DNA of 64,000 nucleotides, taken from the NCBI GenBank assembly GCA_020744225.1, contig JAGMWG010000026.1, positions 124,001 through 188,000 on the forward strand, in the 5' to 3' direction. A model generated the notes under the pieces. The model was not told the origin of the DNA. It ran no database searches and worked only from the letters and a program-made list of their open reading frames with translations. The number at the start of each line of letters is the position of its first letter. Position 1 is the first letter of the stretch. This document shows positions 11,351 through 22,989 of this stretch, piece after piece. The stretch is from Paraphoma chrysanthemicola. Its lineage: Eukaryota; Ascomycota; Dothideomycetes; Pleosporales; Phaeosphaeriaceae. The translations under genes were made by a program, and so were the position numbers.

Positions 11351-14300
11351 GTATAGTTTTAATATAACTATATTTCTATTCTTAGAAATTATAATTATAC
11401 TACTAGTAATAATATTACTATTACTAGGTACTAAAACAAAATAACTAAGAAGAATTATTAAACTATATTTTTTATATTTTACATAATAACTCTAACTTTC
11501 TTCTAATAGTACTTTACTTTATAGTCTTATTACTATATTTACTTAGTAATTACTATTCTTTTTAAATCTTTTATTATAGCTTTAGCTTAACAGATAGAAG
11601 TCTAATATTAAATTATAGCATAGTATATAGATACTTAGAAGTAGTAATTATAATTACTATTTCTAAAAATAGATAAATAGCTATATATATTCTTCTTTTA
11701 ATTTTATTATAGTTATTATTAATATAAGTAATATAGTTAGTAAAAGTATAAAGGTTTTTATTATATTAAATAAGAAGTAGATAATAAGAATCTTTTACTC
11801 TTATATCTAACGTATCTTATAGGTAAGCTAATTATATAAATAAGCTAATTACTATACTAAGATTCTACTAAAATATACTCTTATAAGAGTACGTTTTATA
11901 TCTTAAAGTAAATCTACTATACTATATAATATATATATTACTTAGAGACTATTTCTTTTACTTACTTATATATATATAAGTTATAACTAGTCTTACTATA
12001 GCGTTTATAGTATTTTTAAGTTAACTTACTACTCTTAGTGTATATACTCTTTCTTATCTTCTTTCTATTACTATATACTATAAAATTCTTTAAAATAGTT
12101 AAGTATATACTTTCTTTAGCTATAAGAGTCTCTTTAGTCTTTATATACTTTTTCTTATATACTTTATAGTATAAGATAGCTTTATTAGCTACTTAAAGCT
12201 TCTTAACTTAGTTACTTATTAATACTAAGAAATGCGCTATTATCTCTACGCCTTTAGTAAGCTTTTCTACTATCTTAACTATATAAGTAGAAGAGCTATT
12301 AACGTATTTTTAAATTCTCTCTTAAATTAGTATTAATTATAACTTAAATTCTAAAGTATTACTTAGAGTTTTAGACTTTTAGAGTATAATATTAGTAGTA
12401 AGTAGTATAAGTATATGTAAGTAAACGTTTAGCTTTAATATTACTATCTTTACGTTAAGTAGAACTAAGCTAGTATCTTAAAAGTCTTTCTTAATATTAC
12501 TTTTAGTAATTATATTCTTAAACATAGTAATAAAGTAAGATAAAAATTTAAGTTTAGTAATATAGTTAATCTTATTATATATTAGGTTCTTAGCTTAGTA
12601 CTTAGAAGGTACTTAATATCTTATTATAGAGTATTATAAGAAATCTAAGAAAATAGTCTATTTTCTAGTATTTCTTAAGTACTTAACTTATCTTTATAAG
12701 TATAAACTACGTAAGTAAACTAAGAAGACTACGTAATACTTTATTAGAGCTAGCTATTTATTTAGAAAAGATACTAAGATAACTCTAGCTTAAAGAGTAA
12801 TTAATAAGTCTAATATCTAAGTAGTACTTATTTAAGAGATATATAAGTAACTTAGATATAAGAGTATCTAGTCTACTTTTAGAGTAATTAACTAGTAGTA
12901 TTAGTAGCTATTATTTTATTATTAAGATTTAAACAAAGCTATAAACTATACTTAAAGACTAAGAATAAAAGTAATTAAAAAAAGAAATAAGAAAATAGAT
13001 TCTATAATAACTTATTAAGAGAAAGATCTAGTTCTAATTTAGAATATAGTTAAAGTAGTTAATAAGTTATTAGCTAAGAAGTTAAATAGTAGATAGCTAG
13101 AACTCTATTAAGTAAAGTAAGCCTAGTCTAATAAAAGCTTCTATTACTAGAGAATTTAAGTAAAGTAGAGTTTTTCTATACTATAAGAGCTAATTAGTTA
13201 AAGAGTTTTATAGAGATACCTACTATACTTAAGAATATAATTCTAGAGAGAAAGTTAAGAACATACTTAGAATTAGAAAGGCTTTATATAGTTACCTTAT
13301 AATCTTAAACTTACTTTACTTTAACGTATAATTAGAAATCTATTTAGTAATTAGTAGCTCTACTAGCTCTTAAGAATAAAGTAGAGATAATTTAGAAAGA
13401 ATAGATAATTTCTAATTCTTATATTTCTAATAAAAAGTAAAATAATATACTCTAATATACTAATTATATAGTCTTATAAGAAAATATTCTTTAAACTTCT
13501 AGAAGAAAATAAGTACTTTCTAGTAGTAATAAGAAATTAAACTAAACTATAGCTAAAACTTAAGAGTTAAAGAAGTAGAGTAAAAAAAGATAGTTACTAG
13601 AAAAGATAAGTTAAAAGAATTAGAACATTATTTTATAGAACTAATAAAAAATTATAGAGCTTATTTTAACTAAAGAAAATTATCTAATACTAAGAAAATA
13701 GTATATAGTAGTCTTAATTTCTAATTACTAGACTATTTATCTAAAGAAATCTCTTCTTATAGCTAATATTACTACTCTAAAAGCTAGTTTTTTATACTTA
13801 GCTTAAATAGAGCTTTAGTAATAATAACTACTACTTAAGCTATAATTAGAACTCTTACTCTTACTCTTAGAAGAAGAGATAAGTAAGAAGCTCTTAAACT
13901 TAGTCTCTTTATCTTTCTTCTTAATAGTAGTCTTACTATCTAATAGCTAAAGATAAGATAATAAGATATTATAACTAAAGCTTATTAAAGAACTACTCTT
14001 ATAATAGAAGATTAAAGAGTAAATACTAAGATTTATAAAACTAGACCTAAAATCTAGCTATAAGCTAGTATTAGAGAGAGTATAAAAGTAAGAGTAAGTT
14101 ATAACGTTAGAAAAAGAATAATTTAAATTAGTAGAATAAAAAAAGAACTAAGTACTCTAAATCTTATCTATTATAATAATCTTATTAATTAAACTTAGCT
14201 TATTTATAGAAAAAGAGTTAGAAATAAGAATCTTAAAGTACTATTAAAAAGAAAAACTTACTATAGAAGTTATACTTAGTATAATTACTATTAAGTATAT

Positions 14301-15346
14301 ACTTATTATAAGTAATAAAGCTAAGAACTTTACTCTAATAGTATATCTAGGTATAGTACTTAAAGTAAAGAATAGTACTACTCTTACTAGTATAGTAATA
14401 GTAGTAATTACTACTAGTATATAATACTACGCTAGTAGTAGCTTACTAGATAACTATAGTTATTAGTAGTAGAATATTAAGCTAAAAACGAGTTTCTAAG
14501 TAGCTTACTAGTATTAATATTAGTAGAGTAGAAGCTATAAATAGTAACTAGACTAAAGAGCTAACTTACTATTAGAGTATTATTAAGCGAAGTAAGAGAG
14601 ATAAGTAATAAATACTTATTATTACTATTATTCTAATAGATTATAAAAAGGTGTATATAAGAGCTAAGAGTAATTTCTTAAGCTTAGAGCTACTAAATAA
14701 AGTAACTAAGCTTATAGAGAAAGAAGATATTAATAATATAGTCTTAGTAAGTATTAACTATATAAGAATTAGTACTTAATATATTATTAGAGTTAAGAAA
14801 GAGCTTATAGAAGGTAGTTAAGGTATTAGTAGCTAAGATAGTATTATATATTTATATATTAGAGTTCTTAATACGTCTATTATAGTAGCTATTACTACTA
14901 CTCTTACTACTACTACCTAGAAGCTTCTTACTACTACTACTATTACTATCTCTACTACTTATTTAGTCTATAGTAGTACTATCTAAAGTAAAGTTAATAG
15001 TTACTATTAAGATAAGAGAGAGTTAAAGAAGAGAAAGAGAGAAAAGAAAGAAAAGAAAAGAAGTGCTAAAGAGTTATTAAGAAAGCTAAGTACTAAGAAA
15101 GTATTAGAAGAAGATAAGAAGAGAAAAAGATTTAAGTAGAATATACTCTTTTTATCTATTAGAAGAAGACTACTAAGCTATAATTAGAGAGTGTTTACAA
15201 GTAAGATATTTTAAATATATTCTTACTCTATATAAATAAGATAGAAGTATAATAGTTTATTAGTACGCTTATAGTAAGAAAATTATTTTAAGTAGTAAGA
15301 TATTACTAGAAAGCCTAAGAAAGACGTCTTTAGTAATAGTTAGAAT

Positions 15347-15800
15347 TAGGCTGGTAAATGGGTTCGGGGTACCCACTCGTGGGTATGGGTTGGGTCGTGG
15401 TCGCACGGGCCGTGGGTAGGGGTTGGGTTGGGTTACTACTGGCGTGGGTAGAGGTTGGGTTGGGGTTGCTACTAGCGTGGGTAGAGGTTGGGTTGGGTCG
15501 CACGGACCATGGGTCGTGGTTAGGTTTGGGGTACCCACATGGGTCACTTTTTTGTTACTTTTTTGACTGCGCGCAATTGCGCGTAACTGTGATAAAACGC
15601 TGTTATAACAAGGCTTTGATGACTAAGACCCATCCCAACCCAGTCCGTGCGACCACAACCACAACCCATGGTCCGTGCGACCACAGCCCAACCACTACCC
15701 ACGCTTAGCGTGAAAAAGGTGGGTATTGGGTTGGGGTTGGGTTAGGGTCTTACGTAATCCAACCCAACCCCGACCCAACCCCTACCCATTTACCAGTCTA
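15347..15800. mobile_element. Non-autonomous hAT-like element (MITE)
   Basis: The 454-bp element is flanked by a perfect 8-bp direct duplication GTTAGAAT at 15339-15346 and 15801-15808. Its ends are inverted repeats of 17 bp that differ at one site (TAGGCTGGTAAATGGGT on the left, TAGACTGGTAAATGGGT read inward from the right). An 8-bp duplication and TAG-type ends are characteristic of hAT transposons. Inside are many subterminal copies of GGGTTGGG, GGGTAGGGG and their complements, likely transposase binding sites by analogy with other hAT elements. It encodes no transposase. It is GC-rich and unmutated within the RIP block, so it is a young insertion or escaped RIP by its short length. Confidence 0.8.
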
Positions 15801-15865
15801 GTTAGAATAGTAATAGAGCTTTATAGAGCTTAAGAGAACTAAGCTTATAGTTAGAGAGGAAAATG

Positions 15866-16050
15866 TAGTATAGTATAGAGGTACGTAATAGGTAGCTTAG
15901 CAGGGGATATACTTAAGTAGGTAGAGCTGATCTCTAACACGACTGATTATCCATCACCAGAATAGCATCAATGTATCCCTACTCCTCACCCACCGATTGC
16001 GGGTCGGCGCCTGATCTCCCCTACATGAACTCATGTTTATGCGACACTAT
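15866..16050. repeat. Dispersed repeat, copy 1
   Basis: About 185 bp match 31044-31230 in the same orientation. The best-conserved part is the last 110 bp, including AGCATCAATGTA, CCTACTCCT and CTACATGAACTCATGTTTATG; similarity ends abruptly at ACACTAT in both copies. This copy marks the right border of the AT-rich block. It may be a transposon terminus or a solo long terminal repeat, but no target duplication was found. Confidence 0.7.
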
Positions 16051-16051
16051 C

Positions 16052-16375
16052 CCGAGGATTTCTTGCAGCGTGTGCTTCAAAAGCCGACCAGACGCCATTA
16101 CGGGCCTAACCTGACTTGCTTTGTCTCGTCGGCGGTGGTGCCGGCCTCGTAGACAAAGACCAATGCGATGAGCGACGACGACAATGCCAATGACGTACTC
16201 GCCACCTGTCTTACGGACTGGCCAGCGCGCAGCACCTCAAGTTCGCTTTGCGGTGCAGCCATGGCCAACGTCTTGCAGCATCTTGTATGCGTTCGTCTTC
16301 TCGATCGAGGCTCGATTTTGAAACGTCATACCTGAGCGTGGATGTAAGGGTGATGTACGACGAAAGCGAACGGGA
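16052..16375. other. No gene recognised
   Basis: Normal base composition and short open frames only. Confidence 0.4.
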
Positions 16376-16975
16376 TCACCTGGAGCTCCTTAGACCAACC
16401 GGTACTGGCGCCGCCATACACCATACTGCACTCCTATTCACAACGGGATGCTCTGGCAGTTTGATGAGCAAAGAGTAGTAGAAGACGTCGTCCATGTCAG
16501 CGGAAGGCGAGCCCAGTGCGTCGAGCGATGCGGCGCAAAGGGTGGCATCAGCAACATCCAGCAACGCCCTCATCGCCCTCATCGCCCTCATCGCAGGCGG
16601 TCTTAGCAAGTCTAACATCCCGCCTCCTCCATGATCTGCGGCTCGCGTGATGGCTTCTGTGGCACCACCTCGGTCATGGTCAGATGAGAGCAGTAGGAGC
16701 GAAAGATGGAGCGTACATGCGCGGTCGCGAGCGCTACAATCTTCAGCTTCCAGGCCCGGTCATCAGTCATCCCATGTCCACATACTCGATCTACATCAAG
16801 AGCAGGGACATGATCAAAATCCAAGAATGTTCCTGAGAATGTGGTCACGACTCTTTCATCAGCCAGCAGGTGACCAAATCGACCATTAAGCCATTTCTCA
16901 GCTATGTACCCAGCTAGCTCACCTGACTACCTTCCAGTGACTACTTGCACAGCTACCTCCCTCCATTTTCGTATG

Positions 16976-16993
<18 letters not shown>
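16376..16993 (-). pseudogene. Decayed orphan gene
   Basis: A minus-strand frame runs from the TC/GA repeat (about 16990) to the stop near 16612 with one internal TAG at 16927-16929; it then continues in another frame from 16618 to the stop at 16376. The first part encodes protein-like sequence including SGELAGYIAEKWLNGRFGHL and FSGTFLDFDHVPALDVDRV. The second part contains a small RAM repeat (MRAMRAMRA) encoded by a 9-bp tandem repeat at 16565-16594. The TAG is one transition from CAG. The frame change sits in a G-rich run near 16620 and could be a real indel or a sequence error. No family is recognised. Confidence 0.45.

Positions 16994-17015
<22 letters not shown>
16979..17015. repeat. (TC)n microsatellite
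   Basis: About 16 TC dinucleotides in a row, just 3' of the gene ending at 17056. Confidence 0.95.
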
Positions 17016-17018
<3 letters not shown>

Positions 17019-17055
17019 CCAGACAATCTCCTTACGAGCGCCACTTCCTTCTCCG

Positions 17056-18469
17056 CTACATGTTCCATTCATCCTCATCATTTTCCTCGGCCTCAGCCTC
17101 AGCCTCAACCTTAGCCCTCTCCTCCTTGTCCACATACAATCGACGATACACCACGCCATTCTTGCCCTCCAGAAAGCGAGTCTTTTCTTGCTTTGCAGAG
17201 CGGACAGGTACATTGATCGAGTCTCCGTCGTCACTGACAAACATCAGATACTTGGGACGACCTTGAACTACCCGTCTAGTGTCGTTTAGCCACTGCGAAG
17301 CTATAGCCTTTTCCTGGTCCTGTGGCTTTAGGCTTGCTTGAGGTTGTTTCCAAAGAAGAACATACAAAGGTGCCTGTCCATAGTACATCTCAACAGCAGG
17401 CGGCAGAGAGTTAAGACCCCGGACTAGTCGATCGTACGCTTTAGCTAGGCTGCATGGGCAGTATTGAGCTAGCTCGTCAGTGGTAGTAGGAAGAGTAGTC
17501 TTCCAGAACCAGAAGGGCACGACCATGTGCTGGGCTGCAGATGACAGCGCGTGGTGCATAGAGCACACGCATCCCGCCTGGTATTTTGGAAGAGTGTCGT
17601 TGGCGATAGTCATCCTGGGCCGGACGAGGGAATAGTCGGAATAGAACGGCGGTCGACGGTAAAACTGTGTCTCCGCTCTATCAAGGCGCTTGCGGATCAT
17701 GTCGAAGTCAGCCTGTGGAGGCAGGGCGTTGGTAAGAGCATGTCTATGTTTGACGCGCGCGTCAGGATGCCAGAGGATATTAGCCTGTCGAACGGCCTTG
17801 TGCAATATCTGAGCATGGCAAATTAGCATTGTGGGTAGGGTCTAGTCTCGTACGGAGAGTGCCTACCGGTGGCGGCTGGACGTGCAGAGGCCAAAGAGGC
17901 GCGGGGAGGCCAAGTAGTTGCTCTGGCGAATCAGCGTAGAGCCAGTCGAGGCTCCTGTATTGGTTGCTGAGAGCGTGTATGATGGGCGGGGTTGGCTGCT
18001 GCACGTATTTGACCGAATTGGTAATCAAGAGGCCAACTACGCCGACGGAGGCTGCGCCTATAAGCAGCCCGTTGCGACGAGCGCGCAAGACCCGACTTAT
18101 CCAGCCAAAACTGCGTCCGATGCGCTCAGCGCCATGTTGAAGACGGCGTCGAGCATGCTCGAGAAATGATGGCTGGCGGGGCGTGGAGGGGCCGAAGCGG
18201 ACTTGGAGTGATTTTTTGCCGTGGTCGACATGTAAGGCATCACCACCTTGAGAGACGATGGAGATGACATGGTCGTCCGAGACATGAATACGATATGCTG
18301 GCGTTGTGAAGGATAGCTGGAACGGTGTGGTTGTTGCGGAGTCGACCCGCACGTGGATTTCGCGGTGCTCGTGGATTTCGCGACGCTCGGGAATTTCGCG
18401 GCGCTCAACTCGGCCCGACGCCACGCGGTTGCGGTGCTTCGTAACGCGTCTGTCGACTGTTGGAGCCAT
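17056..18469 (-). CDS. Membrane-anchored protein with a J-domain-like HPD motif, 450 aa
   Basis: Two exons: 17867-18469 and 17056-17808. The 58-nt intron has donor GTAGGC, branch TGCTAAT and acceptor CTCAG, phase 0. The start at 18469 begins MAPTVDRR. The N-terminus is Arg-rich with a repeated RREI motif (residues about 22-40). A single hydrophobic segment follows at about 134-150, then LLGLP (about 185) and a helix-like stretch ending ILWHPDARVKH, with His-Pro-Asp at 215-217. Order and spacing resemble a divergent J domain, the co-chaperone module that stimulates Hsp70, split by the intron. The C-terminus is a Glu/Ala/Lys-rich tail. If it is a J protein it would act at a membrane; the fold assignment is tentative because the rest of the J consensus is weak. 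Confidence 0.65.
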
Positions 18470-18678
18470 GTGTGAGAAGCGTAGCTGGGATGGAGAATTG
18501 GACAGAGACGGCACGGAAGAGATATATCTGTCTCCTTTGCGTAGTGTGTCATTGTCGTTCTTTGTTTTGCTTTGTCTCTCCAACTGTTTGTTACGCCTTT
18601 GTCCTACATAGCAGCAAACAATCAACCGACCTTCATTGCCGTGTCATTGTGCGTCCTCCACGCCCACTGCCTATCGAT
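18470..18678. promoter_or_regulatory. Divergent promoter region
   Basis: Only 209 bp separate the start codons of two head-to-head genes (18469 minus, 18679 plus). The segment contains T/C-rich runs such as CTTTGTTTTGCTTTGTCTCT, usual in fungal core promoters. Shared regulation is an inference from the spacing. Confidence 0.5.
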
Positions 18679-19815
18679 ATGTCGAACCACAACCCCGCTA
18701 TGCCCGCGACGCCGCGACAGAGACCGTCCCCGAAGCTGCGTGAAGTTCCGCGCCACGCTCCAAGAACCTGGAAGGACACGACCAAAGACTTGTTGAAAGC
18801 AACCTTATTCGTGATCTTCCTATTCTCCAGTGCTTACGGATACGCATGCTCTTTCCAGTCACAGAATCCGCTTTCTCCAGTCGCATCACAGGAGATTCGC
18901 AATTGGCGCAAAACACCACCGTTCTCCTACAACACCACGAATACCACTATACCCGGGCTTATGTGCATCAAATACCGCACCAATATTACTGTGAACGAAT
19001 GGATCATGCCAGCGATCAATCTGGCCAAGTCTAGGTCCACCAAGTTGACACGTTTGGACGATATTGCAGAGAAGATGGAAGCTCTTCGCATCAGGAGCTC
19101 GCAAACGGACGAACATGTCGACAGCTTCCACGCCGCCTTTTTCGAGCTCAACCAGGACGTAAAGCTCGTCCTAGAGATTGCCGAGACAAGTCTCCTGCGA
19201 TATGCGACCCTCACGCGCTTTGAGGAGTCCGCAAAAGCCAGATACGTCAACACTTTTCTCGCATTGGCACATTCACATGTTCCACCGAGATTCTCCCATT
19301 ACTTCACACCAATCCCGGCTTTCGACTCCCACTCGGAAAAGCCCGAGGACATTGTGCTCAAGGTCGTCATCTATAGTTGCCACCGTATTCGTGACTTTCA
19401 TGAGACCTGGTTGCGCGAGGGAGGCCATGCCGTGCATCTGAGCGACACATTCACCCAGGTTCAAGACACACACGCATTCATCATTGATGTCTGGACAAGG
19501 CAAATGTACTCGTTCTTCAGCTCCGCCATATTTCGGCGGAGCAGGGATTGGCGTGCCACTGATTACACTCACGCCAAATACGTTGGCGCATCGTATGCTG
19601 AGGGGATGGAACGAGTTTTCCACGGTGGCGAAAAAGCAATTCGAACCCTGGAAGCAGATGCAATGGTTTATCTCACACTGCAGCGCCGGCTTCCTGACAT
19701 GGAGTGGACGTTGTGCGACATGGCTATGGAGATGGAAGAGCGGGGAAGAAAAGGTGACTTTGAGTCAGGTCGCCAATGTGCTTTCTGCACTGTTACACGT
19801 GCCTTGTATTATTGA
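18679..19815 (+). CDS. Single-pass membrane protein of unknown function, 378 aa
   Basis: The start at 18679 (MSNHNPAMP) is preferred over the upstream in-frame codons because those lie in the promoter shared with the divergent gene. A basic N-terminus is followed by one hydrophobic segment at about residues 35-53 and an Asn/Thr-rich stretch with N-x-T sites (NTTNTT). Most of the remaining 300 residues look helical. The 3' end is uncertain: after about 19750 a second frame is open to 19837 and encodes a more regular helix, so an unseen intron or a frameshift could change the C-terminus. No family is recognised. Confidence 0.55.
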   Translation: MSNHNPAMPATPRQRPSPKLREVPRHAPRTWKDTTKDLLKATLFVIFLFSSAYGYACSFQSQNPLSPVASQEIRNWRKTPPFSYNTTNTTIPGLMCIKYRTNITVNEWIMPAINLAKSRSTKLTRLDDIAEKMEALRIRSSQTDEHVDSFHAAFFELNQDVKLVLEIAETSLLRYATLTRFEESAKARYVNTFLALAHSHVPPRFSHYFTPIPAFDSHSEKPEDIVLKVVIYSCHRIRDFHETWLREGGHAVHLSDTFTQVQDTHAFIIDVWTRQMYSFFSSAIFRRSRDWRATDYTHAKYVGASYAEGMERVFHGGEKAIRTLEADAMVYLTLQRRLPDMEWTLCDMAMEMEERGRKGDFESGRQCAFCTVTRALYY

Positions 19816-20655
19816 GGAGTTTTCCCAGTACGTCTAGTATGATGCAAACGGGACGGTGCCATGATTCACGGCACCGTGCAGGTCTTCAACTGCCTTGCCA
19901 CGAGTCCAGGTCGGCAAATAGAAAAAGACCATGAAGAAGCCCGAGAAAGGTATAAGACCGCGATTGGTATGTGCCTTTGGCTGGGGCAGGGTGGCGCGCT
20001 GGGTCGCTCAAGCACGCAGTGGGAGAATGTATGGTTGGCAAGCGCCATATGGGAAGACATTTGCAGCGACAGTAATAGCAACATACTTCTAAGAATTGTT
20101 ATTTTGCATCAGGAGAATCCCAAATTGGGTGATTTTAAGCGCACGCTGTCCTGGTAGTAGTAATGCAAAGGTTAACATTGGTATCTCCCACGAAAGGAAG
20201 TAATTATTCTCCAACTAACGTCACTTCCTCAACTCCAGTCAGCTGATTGACACAAGATATCGAGAATTATGTCACTGCAGTGAGAATAACTTGCGATGCT
20301 CAACACCGTTGCTGGTGGCATTTTGCCTCATGACGCACGACCGCAGCGTGCGACGCCAACGCATTCCCCAACCGCATCTTTACATGGCGCCTCGGCAATG
20401 TCGCACTCAATGATGTATGTATGGCAAACTCTACGTCCTTTTCTCTTCCTGACATATATCAGCATTGTATTACAACCCTCATGGCATGTCGAACCCACCG
20501 CTTAGAGCCCGCCGCCACTTGAACCCGCCGTCCGCATATGTAAGCTCGTCAAAAGCTGGATATTATCGTAGCGCTTCTCTGTCTATCTTGCATTCTGTAT
20601 AGAGCGTTGACTCGTGCGACAAATTCGTGAATTTCATCGCGACAAGATCCATCAG
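19816..20655. other. No convincing gene
   Basis: A 98-codon open frame at 19861-20157 is in the same frame as the preceding gene but is separated by two stops and looks unlike coding sequence. The rest is short frames. Confidence 0.4.
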
Positions 20656-20850
20656 TTAGGCAGAGAACACTGAAAACCACTCATGGATAAGCTCCTCCGG
20701 ACAATCGCAAGGAATACCCGCACAACCCAACAAATACGCGGAGTAGATGCACCGGAATCGTGATTTAGCGCAAACGAAGACATTAATAGTGTTTTCACTC
20801 AACTCATAGTTGTCGAGGACAGTCAAGCGTCGGAGGCGACATCTCGCACA
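20656..20850 (-). pseudogene. Isolated coding fragment, minus strand
   Basis: A minus-strand frame without an ATG runs from a TAG at 20851-20853 to a TAA at 20656-20658 and encodes 64 residues of protein-like sequence, Cys-rich towards the end (LLGCAGIPCDCPEEL). It may be the last exon of a gene whose other exons I cannot find, or a remnant. No family is recognised. Confidence 0.35.
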
Positions 20851-20853
20851 CTA

Positions 20854-22186
20854 TGCCTACATGTCACAGCAGCACATGTAGCACCCATATTTCCAAACGC
20901 GCAAGAGGTGTCTAGTGCATCATAAAACACGCAGTGTCGCCCTTTACGTCCGCAAGGGCTTTCTTGATGAACCCATCGGGTACACTACGTTGCAGCGCAC
21001 TCACATAAGCTTGCCCGTGAGACCAACTCCCCCAACTCTTCGATCTATCACTGCGGAGCTATTTGGAAAGTCTGTAGGCTTGGCGCAAGGGTGGATGAGT
21101 GTTTGGTCGGAAGCTTGTCGAATCTTGTCGTGGTGATTATGTCACGGGAGGTTTGCGAGCGAAGCTGGGTTAGAGATGTTTGTTGAACGAATGCATTGTA
21201 CGGACCCAGTCATCATGTAAAATGGGCCTTACCAAAGAGCTAGAGAACTGCCTGATTGTCGTCCCTACACCCATATAACGTCAATGGCATGTTGCCATGG
21301 GTACAAGCCAGCGTCTTGCGCAGGCTGCAGTCGAATTGCCTCAAGCAGTCGGTCGACTTGAAGCTTTCGTCGAGCCCAGAGCCTGCGCGCTCAAGATCTC
21401 CGGAACCTCCCGTTGCCACTAAGAATCCGTGTCAGTCACCCACTGTCTCACTACAGGGTTGGAAGACGTCGCTGCCCCAAGCGGTCGACAGCCCCGAGCA
21501 GTCGGCAGCCTGAAGCAGTCGACATTCTTAGAGCCGAAACCCTCCTGAGTAGAAGTGGGAAACGTCGGGTGCGTGCTTGTGACTGGACCAAGACACCTGC
21601 TTTTGACGAAAAGCTTCACGGAGATCACCTCGACCATGGATATCAGTGAGCGACGGCATCCATCCTCGATGACTGCCTTACTACAGGGCGACAAGGTGTC
21701 ACTTCCCCATAACCTGCATGTGAGAACACCTCCGGTGCCGAAATCAACTACAACCTCTTCCCTCGAAATGTGGTTGCATACAAGATCATTCTGCTTCTTG
21801 AACAACTTTGATGAGTGTAGCGTATAAGCAGGCCGTCGTACGGGATGCGGCGGCCAGTTGTGGTTGTGGCGCAGATATCTGGACATTAGAATTAATCGTG
21901 TCATTGATGGTCAGTGAACGAGAAGCTGCACACATTGGTCGTATGTGGGTAAGGAAGAAGGGGATGAATCTGGAATTCGGGCCAAAAATTTCCTTCGAAA
22001 GGAACTACGCTTCCTACTGCCGCCTCTGCCGGGTCGATGAGTAAGAGACTTGTTGATTCTAGTCGATAAGTGGATACTTCTCGCGAAGAGATTAAGTAAA
22101 GAAAGATAGCATCAAGCTCTCTTATTGATACTGGTGTTCCATTGATTGTCGGGTGGCTTCCAAGCTAGCTTGTCGGGGAAGAGTAT
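20854..22186. other. No gene recognised
   Basis: Short competing frames on both strands. Several GCAGTCG/GGTCGAC motifs recur between 21335 and 21530 without forming a regular array. Confidence 0.35.
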
Positions 22187-22606
22187 TTGCTCTCTGAACT
22201 TGGGCGTCAGCTCGATTTGAAGCCGGGGGGTCCAGTCAGGATATCCCCGGGTAAAACCAGCATCCACGCGTGTGCTGGTGGCATTGATTTCGTATGTAAT
22301 GCGGTTTTTTTCATTTCCACGACTCTTATTGTTGTTCCATCTAGCTGTCTCTCGTCTGATCCAGTCTCGTCTCTTAGATCAGCCTCAAGAGAGTTTTACG
22401 ATGCCGTCGTCTCCCAACAGCTCGAGGCTCCTACACGAAACATTGACAGAGAGCCATGGGACGGTGGCGAGGAGGCCGACGGCCCGACGGCCGTGGAAGG
22501 TATAGCCCCGCGGACTCGGCGGGTGTTGCATCTCCCTAACATCCGTTTCTATGGGCCTGATTGTAAAGCAGTAAAGGCTTTCTTCGAGAGAATGCCGGTA
22601 CCTTGA
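22187..22606 (+). CDS. Possible orphan gene, 139 codons
   Basis: One plus-strand frame is open for 139 codons. Its C-terminal half (REFYDAVVSQQLEAP, then RVLHLPNIRFYGPDCK) looks like real coding sequence; the N-terminal 60 residues less so, and an intron near 22290 is possible. No family is recognised. Confidence 0.3.
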   Translation: MLSELGRQLDLKPGGPVRISPGKTSIHACAGGIDFVCNAVFFISTTLIVVPSSCLSSDPVSSLRSASREFYDAVVSQQLEAPTRNIDREPWDGGEEADGPTAVEGIAPRTRRVLHLPNIRFYGPDCKAVKAFFERMPVP

Positions 22607-22743
22607 CCGAATTACTTTCAGCAGCAGTCTCTAGCAACCGCCAAATTGAATGTTTGTGGCTGTTCCGCTGCTGCTGCCCGTCTCGTTTGCCCATCGTCCC
22701 TGTTTCTCTTGACTGCTATCTTATGCAACAGTGACTCTCCTCT

Positions 22744-22977
22744 TTAATGGAGCCGTTGGGACGGAGATAGATACGAATAAATCGAAAATTGCTTCGGCAG
22801 AGCTGTTGCGGGGTAGCCATGCAGGTCAAAGGCATGTTGCTCGAATCCTGCCATACCTCGCTTGGATTGGTTTGCAACACACTGAAGCGTAAAGAACAAG
22901 AAAGGTGTGAAAGATGGTTGGCGAACGCCTGTTGTATAACAGTTGCCTGGCACCGACGATCCAATCTCACCAGACAA
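22744..22977 (-). CDS. Possible coding fragment, minus strand
   Basis: A 77-codon minus-strand frame encodes a protein-like stretch including GFEQHAFDLHGYPATALPK. No start or exon structure is certain and nothing is recognised. Confidence 0.25.
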   Translation of the reverse strand: MSGEIGSSVPGNCYTTGVRQPSFTPFLFFTLQCVANQSKRGMAGFEQHAFDLHGYPATALPKQFSIYSYLSPSQRLH

Positions 22978-22989
22978 ACCTACTTATAG

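Larger units (their letters stand above)
7400..15900. repeat. AT-rich, RIP-mutated block
   Basis: Composition changes abruptly near 7430 and returns to normal near 15900. Apart from two later insertions (8202-10045 and 15347-15800) the sequence is almost entirely A/T with TA, TTA and TAG strings, and CA or TG dinucleotides are nearly absent. That is the known outcome of repeat-induced point mutation, which turns CpA into TpA on both strands of duplicated DNA. No open frame of interest survives. The original content was probably transposons, but I cannot identify which. Confidence 0.85.

Noticed and set aside
15358..15790. Interstitial telomeric repeats (GGGTTGGG and GGGTAGGGG runs)
   Set aside because: The units are irregular and not TTAGGG. 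They lie inside an element with inverted ends and an 8-bp target duplication, so they are subterminal repeats of a hAT-like element.
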